A stretch of 18,981 nt of DNA from positions 1 through 18,981 of the forward strand of contig DASRNX010000048.1 in the NCBI GenBank assembly GCA_035647175.1, in the 5' to 3' direction. The notes below the pieces were generated by a model. The model worked only from the letters and a program-made list of their open reading frames with translations. It did not search any database and was not told the origin of the DNA. The translations under genes were made by a program, and so were the position numbers. This document shows, piece after piece, positions 7,494 through 15,400 of this stretch (its first letter is position 1; the number at the start of each line of letters is the position of its first letter). The stretch is from UBA3941 sp035647175. GTDB lineage: Bacteria > Bacillota > Clostridia > Caldicoprobacterales > UBA3941.

Positions 7494-8609
7494 ATGATTA
7501 AGTTGAATGAATTAAACACATTACCTGTGCCCACCTTCAGGTGGCTCAGGGTAAATGAATTGGCTATTGATGATGAAATCGATTTTGAAGCAAGACCCTA
7601 TGGCAAAGACTTCCTTCAGATGGCCCCCCAAGGGGAACTGATACAAAGGCAAATGCCCTATAATGGATTAACGGATAGGCCGATCATGAAGGATTTAATG
7701 GATTCTGCAGGTTTTGGCGTTTCCGAGGATCTTGTGGGATTTGCAGATACATTCCATAACTCCGGTATGTATATAGAGATACCCCGGGGTATAAAGGTGA
7801 CCGAGCCTATTATGGTCGGATATAAACCGGACAGCGACAATCCAACGGTTATCGATAATAACCTCATAATAGCGCATGAGCACAGCGAAGTCACAATCGT
7901 TATGGATATAGCCTCCTCCGCCAATGCATCGGCCGTGCACAACGGCGTTACAAGGGTTGTGGCCAAAGAGGGTGCCATGGTAACGGTTATAAAGATCCAG
8001 AGGATGAATGATTCTTCGTTCCATTTTGATTCTAACCTGGCTCTTGTAGGCAGCGGCGCTAGGGTGGATTATATAGTAGCGGAACTTGGCAGCAAAAAGG
8101 CGGCAGTCAACTATACATGTAGACTCAGCGAAGGGGCCCAATCCCATATCAATACCATTTACCTTGGGAACGGTGACAGGCATTTGGATTTAAGCTTTTT
8201 AATGGAGCATCAGGGGCGAAGGAGTACAAGCAGCATAGAGGCAAGAGGGGCCCTTAGGGATATGGCATCTAAGACATTTAAGGGGACTATAGACTTTAAA
8301 AAAGGTGCGGATAAGTCCGAAGGTAGCGAATCGGAGCATGTACTACTATTTGACAGGACGGTAAAATCCATTTCTGTGCCCTTGCTATTATGTTCCGAGG
8401 ATGATGTCAAGGGACAGCACGCCATAAGTAGCGGGAAAGTGGATCAGGACAAATTGTTTTATTTGATGAGTCGGGGTTTTAGCAGGGGCGAAGCTATGGT
8501 TTTGTTGGCGGAGGCATCATTTTCGGATGTAATTGATAAAATTTACCCAAAAAGCTTGGAAGATCTGATAAGAGCCGAAATATCCGGGAGGTTGCTCCAT
8601 GGCAATTGA
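7494..8609 (+). CDS. sufD: Fe-S assembly protein SufD
   Basis: A partner of SufB in the SufBC2D scaffold; implicated in iron acquisition and cluster formation. The 371-residue protein has the beta-helix core shared with SufB and a conserved C-terminal segment. His309 in DDVKGQHAISSGKVDQD corresponds to E. coli SufD His360, thought to take part in cluster assembly; the Cys two residues before it in E. coli is Gly here. The SufC-contact region follows as LFYLMSRGFSRGEAMVLLAEA (321-341, residues read in two parts). The start is 19 nt after the sufB stop; AAGGGGG is 13 nt upstream, longer than usual, but no better start exists. The stop overlaps sufS by 11 nt. Confidence 0.95.
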   Translation: MIKLNELNTLPVPTFRWLRVNELAIDDEIDFEARPYGKDFLQMAPQGELIQRQMPYNGLTDRPIMKDLMDSAGFGVSEDLVGFADTFHNSGMYIEIPRGIKVTEPIMVGYKPDSDNPTVIDNNLIIAHEHSEVTIVMDIASSANASAVHNGVTRVVAKEGAMVTVIKIQRMNDSSFHFDSNLALVGSGARVDYIVAELGSKKAAVNYTCRLSEGAQSHINTIYLGNGDRHLDLSFLMEHQGRRSTSSIEARGALRDMASKTFKGTIDFKKGADKSEGSESEHVLLFDRTVKSISVPLLLCSEDDVKGQHAISSGKVDQDKLFYLMSRGFSRGEAMVLLAEASFSDVIDKIYPKSLEDLIRAEISGRLLHGN

Positions 8610-9834
8610 AATAGACAGGATCAGAAGGGATTTTAAAACCCTAGGTCAAAACGTCAATGGAAAACCCCTCGTATACCTAGACAATGCGGCGACCACCCAT
8701 AAACCCAAGTCCGTTATAGATGCTATAGGGGATTATTATAGATTATCCAACGGCAATCCTCATAGAGGGGTGCATGATCTGGGGGTCAAATCCACCATGC
8801 TCTATGAAAATGCAAGGGATGCGATTGGGAAATTTATAAATGCAAAATCCTCCAGTGAAATAATATTTACCAAAAATGCCACCGAATCATTAAATCTTGT
8901 GGCATATTCCTATGGGATGAACTATATAGGTGAAGGCGAAGAGATTGTGCTTTGCATTTCTGAACACCATAGTAATATAGTGCCATGGCAAATGGTTGCA
9001 AAGGCCAAAAAGGCGACCCTAAAGTACCTGTACTTGGGTGATGATTACAGATTAAAAGCGGATGAGATTCACAGCAAGATCACTGAAAAAACAAGGCTTG
9101 TGTCAATCGCAAAGATGTCGAATGTCTTGGGAACTGTCTACCCGATAGATGAGATTGTGGACTGCGCCCATAAAATGGGTGCTGTGGTCGTAGTCGACGG
9201 AGCACAAAGCCTCCCCCATTATAGGGAGGATGTCCAAGAATCCGATGCAGACTTTTTCGTATTTTCTGGACATAAGATGTTTGGACCCATGGGCATCGGC
9301 GTCCTATATGGCAAGGAGGAGTTGCTCAACAAAATGCCGCCCTTTCTCTCAGGTGGGGATATGATAGAGTATGTAGAAGAACAGGATACAAGCTTTTCGG
9401 ACCTGCCCAATAAATTTGAAGCGGGGACCCCCAACGTGGCAGGCGCCCTGGGTTTGGCCACTGCTATTGAATATCTGGATAAAATAGGCTTTGGGGAAAT
9501 AGAAGAGTATGAAGAGCAACTAACGGATTATGCCCTAACTAGGCTCTCTGGGGTTCCCTATATTGAAATCTACGGGCCTGCGGATATGGTGGATAGGGGC
9601 CCGGTTATTTCCTTTAGCATCGAAGGTTGTCATCCCCATGATATAGCCAGTATAGTGGACTTGGACGGTATCGCTATAAGGGCCGGGCACCACTGCGCCC
9701 AACCTTTGATGAACTATTTAGGGGCCCCCGCTACATCAAGGGCCAGCCTTTGCTTCTATAATACAAAAGAAGAGATTGATATATTAATTCAAAGCCTTAA
9801 GGGCTTAAGGAAGTGGTTTGGTTATGGATCTTAA
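8599..9834 (+). CDS. sufS: Cysteine desulfurase SufS
   Basis: A PLP-dependent group II cysteine desulfurase that turns cysteine into alanine plus an enzyme-bound persulfide. The 411-residue protein shows LDNAATTHKP (28-37), the PLP-stacking histidine in SEHHSN (121-126), VDGAQSLPH (199-207), the Schiff-base Lys226 in FSGHKMFGPMG, and the active-site Cys366 in RAGHHCAQPLM. The short loop around that Cys is typical of SufS rather than IscS. The ATG at 8599 lies inside the end of sufD (11-nt overlap), and the stop overlaps the next gene by 11 nt. SufU is the expected persulfide acceptor. It may also feed sulfur to MnmA encoded upstream. Confidence 0.97.
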   Translation: MAIEIDRIRRDFKTLGQNVNGKPLVYLDNAATTHKPKSVIDAIGDYYRLSNGNPHRGVHDLGVKSTMLYENARDAIGKFINAKSSSEIIFTKNATESLNLVAYSYGMNYIGEGEEIVLCISEHHSNIVPWQMVAKAKKATLKYLYLGDDYRLKADEIHSKITEKTRLVSIAKMSNVLGTVYPIDEIVDCAHKMGAVVVVDGAQSLPHYREDVQESDADFFVFSGHKMFGPMGIGVLYGKEELLNKMPPFLSGGDMIEYVEEQDTSFSDLPNKFEAGTPNVAGALGLATAIEYLDKIGFGEIEEYEEQLTDYALTRLSGVPYIEIYGPADMVDRGPVISFSIEGCHPHDIASIVDLDGIAIRAGHHCAQPLMNYLGAPATSRASLCFYNTKEEIDILIQSLKGLRKWFGYGS

Positions 9835-10270
9835 TTCAATTTATACTGAAATTATAATGGAACACAGTCAGCGCAGCCATAACAGGAGACATTTGGAAAA
9901 TCCCGACTGGTGTGAAAGGGGGCATAACCCAAGCTGCGGGGATGATATTACCCTAGAGGTTAAGATTGCCGGAGATAAGATCGAAGAGGCCGCATTTTTT
10001 GGAAGCGGATGCGCTATATCCCAGGCCTCGACCTCTATTATGATAGACTTAATCAACGGTAAATCTGTAAAAGAGGCTAATAGGTTGGCAGAGATCTTTC
10101 TAGCCATGATAAAGAAGACAATTACCGACGATGGGGAATTGGAGATCCTAGAGGACGCCTTGGCCCTTAAGAATATATCCCATATGCCGGCCAGGGTAAA
10201 GTGTGCAGTCCTGGCATGGCGGACCTTGAAGGAAGCCATTGATGAAAGGTTCCCGGGAGATGCGGATTAG
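9824..10270 (+). CDS. sufU: Sulfur-transfer protein SufU
   Basis: A zinc protein that accepts persulfide from SufS and passes it to SufBCD; characteristic of Firmicutes and actinobacteria. The 148-residue protein has the IscU-like fold without the IscU SufS-independent features. The zinc ligands of the family are present: Cys38 and Asp40 in NPSCGDD, Cys63 in GSGCAISQAS, and Cys127 in RVKCAVLAWRTL. The ATG at 9824 was preferred to the TTG at 9818 because AAGGAAG (9807-9813) is 10 nt upstream. It is the last gene of the operon. No convincing terminator was found: 10275-10314 has short GGCAC/GTGCC arms but no T-run. Confidence 0.96.
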   Translation: MDLNSIYTEIIMEHSQRSHNRRHLENPDWCERGHNPSCGDDITLEVKIAGDKIEEAAFFGSGCAISQASTSIMIDLINGKSVKEANRLAEIFLAMIKKTITDDGELEILEDALALKNISHMPARVKCAVLAWRTLKEAIDERFPGDAD

Positions 10271-10336
10271 ACAAGGCACAAGGCCTCCAAACCCGCCGGG
10301 AAAGCGCCGGTGCCATGGGTCGGTTAACAAAAAAAG

Positions 10337-10365
10337 CAGACAGATTCCCCTTTTTGTTCTATAAT
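10337..10365 (+). promoter_or_regulatory. Predicted promoter of the EamA transporter gene
   Basis: CAGACA (10337-10342), a 17-nt spacer and a perfect TATAAT (10360-10365). It would start transcription near 10372, giving a leader of about 50 nt and separating the transporter from the suf operon. Confidence 0.5.
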
Positions 10366-10421
10366 GGACTGGTGTGCGAAAAATTAGCGTTGCAGATCAA
10401 GGAGAATATAGGGGGGAAGAT

Positions 10422-11327
10422 ATGTCTATTTCATGGTATATATCCGGAATAATAACAATAGTGCTTTGGGGAACCGCCGATCTCTTCTATAAGAGGGGCA
10501 CCGATCCGGGGGATAGGTATAGTCACCTAAAGATAGTAGTGATGGTGGGACTGGTTATGGGAACACAGGCCATGTTTGAGCTAAATAAGATGGGTTGGCG
10601 ATTTGATTTTACAAACATCATAAAATATATCCCGGTGTCGTCCATGTACATCCTATCCATGACCATCGGCTATGTAGGGCTCAGATATCTTGAAGTATCC
10701 ATTAATTCGCCGGTTAGCAATACCTCAGGTGCTATAGCCGGGGTACTGGCCTTCATTGTCCTAGGGAAGACTATGAACATCTGGCAGCTGACGGCGGTAG
10801 CTATGATCACCTACGGCCTTATTGCAATCTCAATCACCCAGAGAAAGCTGGCCGAGGAAGAGATGGGAGATAGTGAAGTTGAGGCCAATAAAAAGTATAA
10901 GTTAGGGGCGTTTGCTTTAACCTTTCCCATACTATATGCGATTGTGGATGCGCTGGGTACCTTCCTTGACGATGTCTATCTTAGTAAACTAATGAGTCCC
11001 GAAGAGGCATTGGTATCCTATGAGCTGACCTTCCTTTTTACCGGGATTTTGGCTTTACTCTATTTGGTGATTATAAAGAAGGAGAAGTTTATGATTCATA
11101 GGGAGAAGGATAAGGTCTTGGCTGCTCTGTTCGAAACTGCGGGTCAATTCTTCTATGTCTATGCCTTGGATACAAACTCCGTTGTCGTAGCGCCTATGAT
11201 CGCCTCCTACAGCATCGTCTCCGTTATTCTAGGCAGAATTTTCCTCAAGGAAAAGCTATCGTATAGGCAATACATAATAATAGCTATGGTCATGGGAGGT
11301 ATTTTTTTACTAGGGTTATTCGAGTAG
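10422..11327 (+). CDS. EamA/DMT-family membrane transporter
   Basis: A 301-residue integral membrane protein with about ten hydrophobic helices in two EamA-like halves, separated by a charged cytoplasmic loop (roughly residues 138-160, rich in E and K). The second half ends with the family-typical stretch SYSIVSVILGRIFLKEKLSY. Members of the drug/metabolite transporter superfamily export amino acids, metabolites or drugs, or import nucleotide sugars; nothing here fixes the substrate. The ATG at 10422 was chosen over an in-frame GTG at 10374 because AGGGGGG lies just upstream and the first helix then begins at the N terminus. It has its own predicted promoter and converges with the minus-strand gene at 11403. 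Confidence 0.9.
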   Translation: MSISWYISGIITIVLWGTADLFYKRGTDPGDRYSHLKIVVMVGLVMGTQAMFELNKMGWRFDFTNIIKYIPVSSMYILSMTIGYVGLRYLEVSINSPVSNTSGAIAGVLAFIVLGKTMNIWQLTAVAMITYGLIAISITQRKLAEEEMGDSEVEANKKYKLGAFALTFPILYAIVDALGTFLDDVYLSKLMSPEEALVSYELTFLFTGILALLYLVIIKKEKFMIHREKDKVLAALFETAGQFFYVYALDTNSVVVAPMIASYSIVSVILGRIFLKEKLSYRQYIIIAMVMGGIFLLGLFE

Positions 11328-11402
11328 AGCATGTGGTAGTACAATTCATGTTTGAAGACAATATCCCCACAACATCATAGAGCAATCCCATTGCTGGGAA
11401 TA

Positions 11403-11783
11403 TCAATGGATATCTCCGTATTCTATTTCATGCCTCAGTATTTCATTTATCTTTTTTTCTATATTGTCTATGTCAAACTGTGCCTCTTTCTTGATGCTCT
11501 TACGCAGCATCGGACCTATCTGCATTATATCGTCTTTAATATCCATGAGTAGTTCCAAAGCTGCTGCAGCCTCCAGTTCTTCCCTGGGGATTTCCACCAT
11601 ATTTCCTAGGATTGAATTTTCGGTTCTCGAGGCTATAAGGGGCGACCCCACATCCTCAATATGGACTATGGTACGCCTTCCGGGGCCTCTGTCATCTTCT
11701 ATGGGTTCAAGGCTGACGATTTTATCCGAGCGTACAAACTTCCCGTATCCCAAGGGGATCATAATATTTTCCTTTACTTCCAT
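11403..11783 (-). CDS. Small RemA/DUF370-like protein with helical tail
   Basis: A 126-residue protein of uncertain family. The N-terminal half (IPLGYGKFVRSDKIVSLEPI at 9-28, then RRTIVHIEDVGSPLIASRTEN at 36-56, read as two parts) resembles the RemA/YlzA and YaaB (DUF370) pattern of a short beta-rich domain: a glycine-rich first strand, a basic turn and a second conserved strand. RemA is a DNA-binding biofilm regulator in Bacillus. The second half (about 66-122) is strongly helical and charged, a probable coiled coil, which standard RemA lacks. The ATG at 11783 has GGAGGTGAGG directly upstream, so the longer start at 11798 is unlikely. It is 42 nt downstream of a DUF2249 gene on the same strand, probably one transcript. 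The family link is from memory of the pattern and is tentative. Confidence 0.75.
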   Translation of the reverse strand: MEVKENIMIPLGYGKFVRSDKIVSLEPIEDDRGPGRRTIVHIEDVGSPLIASRTENSILGNMVEIPREELEAAAALELLMDIKDDIMQIGPMLRKSIKKEAQFDIDNIEKKINEILRHEIEYGDIH

Positions 11784-11825
11784 ACTCCTCACCTCCATAT
11801 GGGCCTAAACTAAATGTTCATAGAA

Positions 11826-12059
11826 TTAGTTTTTACCAATGGCTACTCGCCATACCTCAGGACCTTCCTCCAAATACTCCCAATTAAACTGGTCGGTATA
11901 TTCCGCCATCATCTGGTAATATAGGGGTTTTGGATCGTGGTCGTTAGTTAATTCCATCTTTTGACCCGGCTGTAATCCTTCAAACGCCGCAAAAATGGTG
12001 TCATGCTTTTCCCTAGGGGGATATTTTCGGGCATCTACCCGGGTAGCAAACTTTATCAT
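11826..12059 (-). CDS. DUF2249 domain protein
   Basis: A 77-residue protein that is almost entirely one DUF2249 domain. It begins with the VDARKYPPREKHDTIFAAFE pattern (8-27) and has the hallmark NDHDPKPLYYQM (39-50) and the closing GPEVWRVAIGK (66-76). The domain is common in anaerobes and in proteins linked to hemerythrin-like or redox functions, but its biochemical role is not established. The ATG at 12059 was chosen because TAGGAG lies about 8 nt upstream and upstream residues do not fit the family. It is followed by the RemA-like gene after a 42-nt gap. Its 5' side abuts the 135-nt repeat copy 1, which begins 34 nt away. Confidence 0.85.
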   Translation of the reverse strand: MIKFATRVDARKYPPREKHDTIFAAFEGLQPGQKMELTNDHDPKPLYYQMMAEYTDQFNWEYLEEGPEVWRVAIGKN

Positions 12060-12092
12060 GCAATCAGCTCCTACATTGTCTTTATTTTCGTT

Positions 12093-12227
12093 AAACATCG
12101 GAAACAATTGCATTGGCAATTGCACCACACAGGTTTCAACGAGGCGGGTGATTTATACCCATCGCCTGTTTTACTAATGGGTACTCGCCGCTTATAGGAG
12201 CGGGGGACATCTTGTCGACTCGTTATA
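12093..12227. repeat. 135-nt structured repeat, copy 1
   Basis: It aligns without gaps to 17857-17991, with 125 of 135 positions identical. In plus orientation it can fold as: a hairpin CAATTGC-attg-GCAATTG (12105-12122); an outer helix AACGAG (12138-12143) with CTCGTT (12219-12224); inside that, an AGGCG/CGCCT stem-loop and a CTC(G)CCGCT / AGCGG hairpin. Three of the ten differences (12198, 12206, 12215) are changes that keep pairing or convert it to G-U. It lies between the divergent DUF2249 and msrB genes. It could be a non-autonomous IS200/IS605-like element (hairpin ends, no target duplication seen) or a stand-alone structured RNA. No transposase is nearby. Confidence 0.85.
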
Positions 12228-12341
12228 TCCTGATACCCGCTATTCTTTACAGCCCGGCGGGGGCAGCACTTGATCCTTTTAGTTAGTATTTTCAATTGTG
12301 TTTTATCTATGCTGTCTGTGGGGTATTATATCTATAGGGGT

Positions 12342-12353
12342 GAATAATTATTC
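12342..12353. promoter_or_regulatory. AT-rich palindrome upstream of msrB
   Basis: GAATAATTATTC is a perfect 12-bp palindrome, flanked on each side by CTATAG (12332-12337 and 12353-12358). Extended to 15 nt it matches the PerR box TTATAATnATTATAA at 10 of 14 fixed positions. A peroxide-responsive operator would make sense for a methionine sulfoxide reductase, but AT-rich chance matches are common. The rest of the 445-nt gap holds the 135-nt repeat; no confident msrB promoter was seen. Confidence 0.25.
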
Positions 12354-12504
12354 TATAGGCTAGTGAGCTATAACCTTCCGAATTAACTGTTCAAGGGGTA
12401 GACCAATTAACAAGACTTTTCTATGAATAATATGAAATCTCAAGGATGAGAGGAATATATAGAAACAATCAAAGATTATAGAGGAAGGGAGTGAAGATAC
12501 GGAA

Positions 12505-12927
12505 ATGGACGACAACAAAAAGTGGAAAGAAGTGCTATCCGAAGATGCATATCACATATTGAGGGAAAGGGGGACGGAGAGGCCCTTTTCTGGTAAATAT
12601 AACGACCACTATGAGAAGGGTGAATACCATTGTGCCGCCTGCGGCAATAAACTATTCGATTCCGAAACTAAATTTGATGCTGGATGTGGCTGGCCAAGCT
12701 TTTACAAACCTTCAGACGGGGATAAGGTTGGCGAAAAAAGGGATTTGAGTCATGGTATGATCCGAACGGAGGTGATATGCAATAAATGTGGGAGTCATCT
12801 GGGACATGTTTTTCCCGATGGCCCTAAACCCACCGGGCAAAGATATTGCATCAATTCCTTAGCATTGAATTTTAAGGAGGGGAAATCCCGGGGTCCTGAG
12901 GCTGAAGAAAATGGAAATTGTCAGTAA
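12505..12927 (+). CDS. msrB: Peptide-methionine (R)-S-oxide reductase MsrB
   Basis: Repairs the R-epimer of methionine sulfoxide in proteins, using thioredoxin-type reductants. The 140-residue cytoplasmic protein contains the whole SelR domain. Zinc ligands are Cys43 and Cys46 (YHCAACGN) and Cys92 and Cys95 (VICNKCGSHLGH). The catalytic Cys115 is in GQRYCINSLALNF, and the recycling Cys61 in DAGCGWPSF is present, so this is the two-Cys form. The ATG at 12505 follows a purine-rich AGGAAGGGAG, but the spacing of about 14 nt is long and no other in-frame start exists. It is stand-alone, not fused to MsrA. It is followed after 113 nt by rtcB, with no strong terminator between them. Confidence 0.96.
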   Translation: MDDNKKWKEVLSEDAYHILRERGTERPFSGKYNDHYEKGEYHCAACGNKLFDSETKFDAGCGWPSFYKPSDGDKVGEKRDLSHGMIRTEVICNKCGSHLGHVFPDGPKPTGQRYCINSLALNFKEGKSRGPEAEENGNCQ

Positions 12928-13040
12928 AAGAAGATCAATACAAGAAGGGATAGAATCCCATAAATAAAAGATTTGTGAGGGAGGGGAATTGTTACCGGGG
13001 AGCATGGTATTTAGCAGAGCTTTTCGGTAGCTTTGAATAG

Positions 13041-14255
13041 ATGAAATTACAGGGAACATACAATAGTGCATTGGTGTTTACGGATAATCTAGAGGATGGG
13101 GCAAGGGAGCAGATAATTGAATTGCTAAACCAGGATTTTATAGCCGAGTCTAAGGTAAGGATAATGCCGGACGTTCACCAAGGTATGGGCTGCGTTATCG
13201 GATTCACCGCTGATATGGGGGACAAGGTGATTCCCAATATCGTTGGGGTTGATATCGGATGCGGTATGCTCACCATAGAACTTGGGAATGTGGATATCGA
13301 TTTACCAACTTTAGATGGTATAATCAATAGGGGAATACCCTCGGGGAGGGCGACCCATAACAAAAGAAAATTTAGATTCGACAGGCTAGATGATCTTCAT
13401 TGCTTTAGGGATTTGAGGAATACAAAGAGAATAGAAAGAAGCGTTGGGACCTTAGGGGGAGGAAACCATTTTATCGAACTGGGCGAGGATGAAAGCGGAA
13501 GCAAATGGCTGGTAATCCATTCGGGAAGCAGGAACCTAGGGAAGCAAGTGGCGGAGATCTACCAGCGGTTGGCAGTGGACCTTTGCAGCGGCAAAGAGGA
13601 ATATTTTATTAAAAAGGAAGAGATAATCACCGAATATAAATCGGCAGGCAAGAGGAAGGAAATAAAAGGCGCTTTGGATCGTCTTGCAAAAGAATATGCC
13701 GGCCTTAAGCCCAGATACCCAAAAGCCTTATGTTACTTGACCGGGGAATACAGAAAAAAATATCTACACGATATGGGGATCTGCCAGGATTATGCGAGTA
13801 TTAATAGGGAAAAGATGGCTGAGATAATACTTAACGATTTATTCGGTAAGGGCCTTAAGGACTTTAACCACTTCGAGACAATCCATAATTATATTAACTT
13901 TAAGGATAACATCATCCGGAAGGGAGCAATTGCGGCCTATGAGAATGAAAGGGTCCTAATACCCATTAATATGAGGGACGGCTCCATAATTGGGGTAGGC
14001 AGGGGTAATCCTGAGTGGAACTATTCAGCTCCCCACGGCGCAGGAAGGCTCATGAGCAGAACAGTTGCCAGAAGGGCCATAACCATGGAGGAATTTGAAG
14101 GAAGTATGGCGGGGATCTATTCCACGTCCATAAACAGGTCCACCCTAGATGAGGCCCCACTCGCATACAAACCAATGGAAGAAATTTTGGAAAATATCCG
14201 AGAAACAGTAGATGTTATAGGCATTATTAAACCGATTTATAACTATAAGGCATAG
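13041..14255 (+). CDS. rtcB: RNA-splicing ligase RtcB
   Basis: A GTP- and manganese-dependent RNA ligase that joins 2',3'-cyclic phosphate or 3'-phosphate ends to 5'-OH ends. The 404-residue length matches the short bacterial form. Motifs: MPDVHQGMGCVIG (42-54), metal ligands Asp71 and Cys74 in GVDIGCGM, His143 in LGGGNHFIE, His160 in VIHSGSRNLG, His282 in ETIHNYI, and the guanylylated His332 in YSAPHGAGRLMSR. All expected active-site residues are present, so the enzyme should be active. The usual partners rtcA, rtcR or archease are not adjacent. The ATG at 13041 has only a poor ribosome binding site. The gene is 41 nt upstream of a PLP-enzyme gene and likely cotranscribed with it. Targets such as damaged tRNA or rRNA are known for the family but cannot be inferred here. 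Confidence 0.95.
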   Translation: MKLQGTYNSALVFTDNLEDGAREQIIELLNQDFIAESKVRIMPDVHQGMGCVIGFTADMGDKVIPNIVGVDIGCGMLTIELGNVDIDLPTLDGIINRGIPSGRATHNKRKFRFDRLDDLHCFRDLRNTKRIERSVGTLGGGNHFIELGEDESGSKWLVIHSGSRNLGKQVAEIYQRLAVDLCSGKEEYFIKKEEIITEYKSAGKRKEIKGALDRLAKEYAGLKPRYPKALCYLTGEYRKKYLHDMGICQDYASINREKMAEIILNDLFGKGLKDFNHFETIHNYINFKDNIIRKGAIAAYENERVLIPINMRDGSIIGVGRGNPEWNYSAPHGAGRLMSRTVARRAITMEEFEGSMAGIYSTSINRSTLDEAPLAYKPMEEILENIRETVDVIGIIKPIYNYKA

Positions 14256-14296
14256 GCATAGAGGTACTACGGAGCAAGGGATTTGGAGGATGTGTG

Positions 14297-15355
14297 ATGC
14301 ACAGTTTTATGAACGATTACAGCGAAGGAGCCCACCCTAGGGTGCTGGAATTGCTGGCTAAATCAAATTATGAGCAGAATAGGGGATACGGTGAGGATGT
14401 CCACAGCGAAAGAGCCAGTGGATATATAAGAAAGGCGATTAAGAGGGATGATGTGGATATACATTTTATTCCCGGAGGCACCATGACCAATCTATTGGTC
14501 ATCTCCGGCCTATTGAGGCCCCATCAATGTGTTATATCCGCCGATACCGGGCATATCAATGTCCACGAGACGGGGGCTATTGAAGCTGCGGGGCATAAAG
14601 TAATAGCAATGCCGTCTGTGGGGGGCAAGCTCAGTCCTAAATCAATTCAGGCGGCTTTGGATTATCATATAGGCGAACATATGGTGCAGCCAAAGATGGT
14701 GTATATATCCAATTCCACGGAGCTGGGGACTGTTTATTCCAAGGCTGAACTGATTGCCATACATGATATCTGCCTGCGAAACGATTTAATTCTTTTTCTG
14801 GACGGCGCTCGAATCGGTTCGGCCCTGACGGCAAAGGCTAACGACTTATCCCTAGAAGATATCGCGACGTTGACGGACGTCTTCTATATTGGGGGCACAA
14901 AGAACGGTGCCCTCCTAGGTGAGGCCCTAGTAATCTGCAGGGATAGTTTAAAGGAAGACTTTCGATATTTAATAAAGCAAAGGGGAGGCCTAATGGCAAA
15001 AGGCTTTGTTATAGGGATCCAATTTGAGGCATTGTTTCAAGACGGGTTGTTCCTTCAGCTGGCTGCCCATGCCAACAAGATGGCAGAAATAGTGGCAAGG
15101 GCACTGGAAGGGTGCGGCCATTCGTTCTATGCGAGGCCGTGTACCAATCAACTATTTCCCATTATGCCAAATCATATCGTTGAAAAGCTGTCGAAAGAAT
15201 TTGAATTCTCCATCCAAGAGAAAATCAACGAAGAAGAAGCTGTGATCCGCTTGGTCACATCCTGGGCAACCGCCCAAGAAAGCGTAGACCGCTTTACAGA
15301 GCTTTTATCCGCCAATAGGGCCGGTTCTAAAGCCTCCGTTTTAGAAAATCTATAA
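14297..15355 (+). CDS. Threonine aldolase family PLP enzyme (low-specificity type)
   Basis: A fold-type I PLP enzyme of the beta-eliminating lyase / threonine aldolase family, expected to cleave beta-hydroxy amino acids such as L-allo-threonine to glycine and an aldehyde. The 352-residue protein opens with the family pattern FMNDYSEGAHPRVLELL (4-20). It shows the PLP-stacking His86 in DTGHINVHETGA, Asp169 and Arg172 in LDGARIGSAL, and the Schiff-base Lys202 in GGTKNGALLGEAL. The ATG at 14297 was chosen because GGAGGA is 6 nt upstream; the GTG at 14294 is too close. It probably shares a transcript with rtcB. L- versus D-stereospecificity cannot be read from the sequence. A long inverted repeat follows the stop. 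Confidence 0.88.
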   Translation: MHSFMNDYSEGAHPRVLELLAKSNYEQNRGYGEDVHSERASGYIRKAIKRDDVDIHFIPGGTMTNLLVISGLLRPHQCVISADTGHINVHETGAIEAAGHKVIAMPSVGGKLSPKSIQAALDYHIGEHMVQPKMVYISNSTELGTVYSKAELIAIHDICLRNDLILFLDGARIGSALTAKANDLSLEDIATLTDVFYIGGTKNGALLGEALVICRDSLKEDFRYLIKQRGGLMAKGFVIGIQFEALFQDGLFLQLAAHANKMAEIVARALEGCGHSFYARPCTNQLFPIMPNHIVEKLSKEFEFSIQEKINEEEAVIRLVTSWATAQESVDRFTELLSANRAGSKASVLENL

Positions 15356-15356
15356 T

Positions 15357-15400
15357 CTCCCCATGCAGTTTATGGTTCTAGAAGGGGGTCACATGGGGAG
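15357..15400. repeat. Inverted repeat after the threonine aldolase gene
   Basis: CTCCCCATG (15357-15365) and CATGGGGAG (15392-15400) are perfect 9-bp arms with a 26-nt loop, two nucleotides after the stop codon. No T-run follows on either strand, so it may protect an mRNA end rather than terminate transcription. Confidence 0.5.

Noticed and set aside
10271..10340. Terminator after sufU
   Set aside because: Short GGCAC/GTGCC and CCGG arms exist but are far apart and not followed by T residues.
11383..11400. Terminator between the transporter and the RemA-like gene (TCCCA-ttgc-TGGGA)
   Set aside because: A 5-bp stem without a T-run on either strand.
12093..12227. Known riboswitch class controlling DUF2249 or msrB
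   Set aside because: It matches no riboswitch consensus I know, is over 270 nt from msrB, and its second copy lies outside both neighbouring transcripts.
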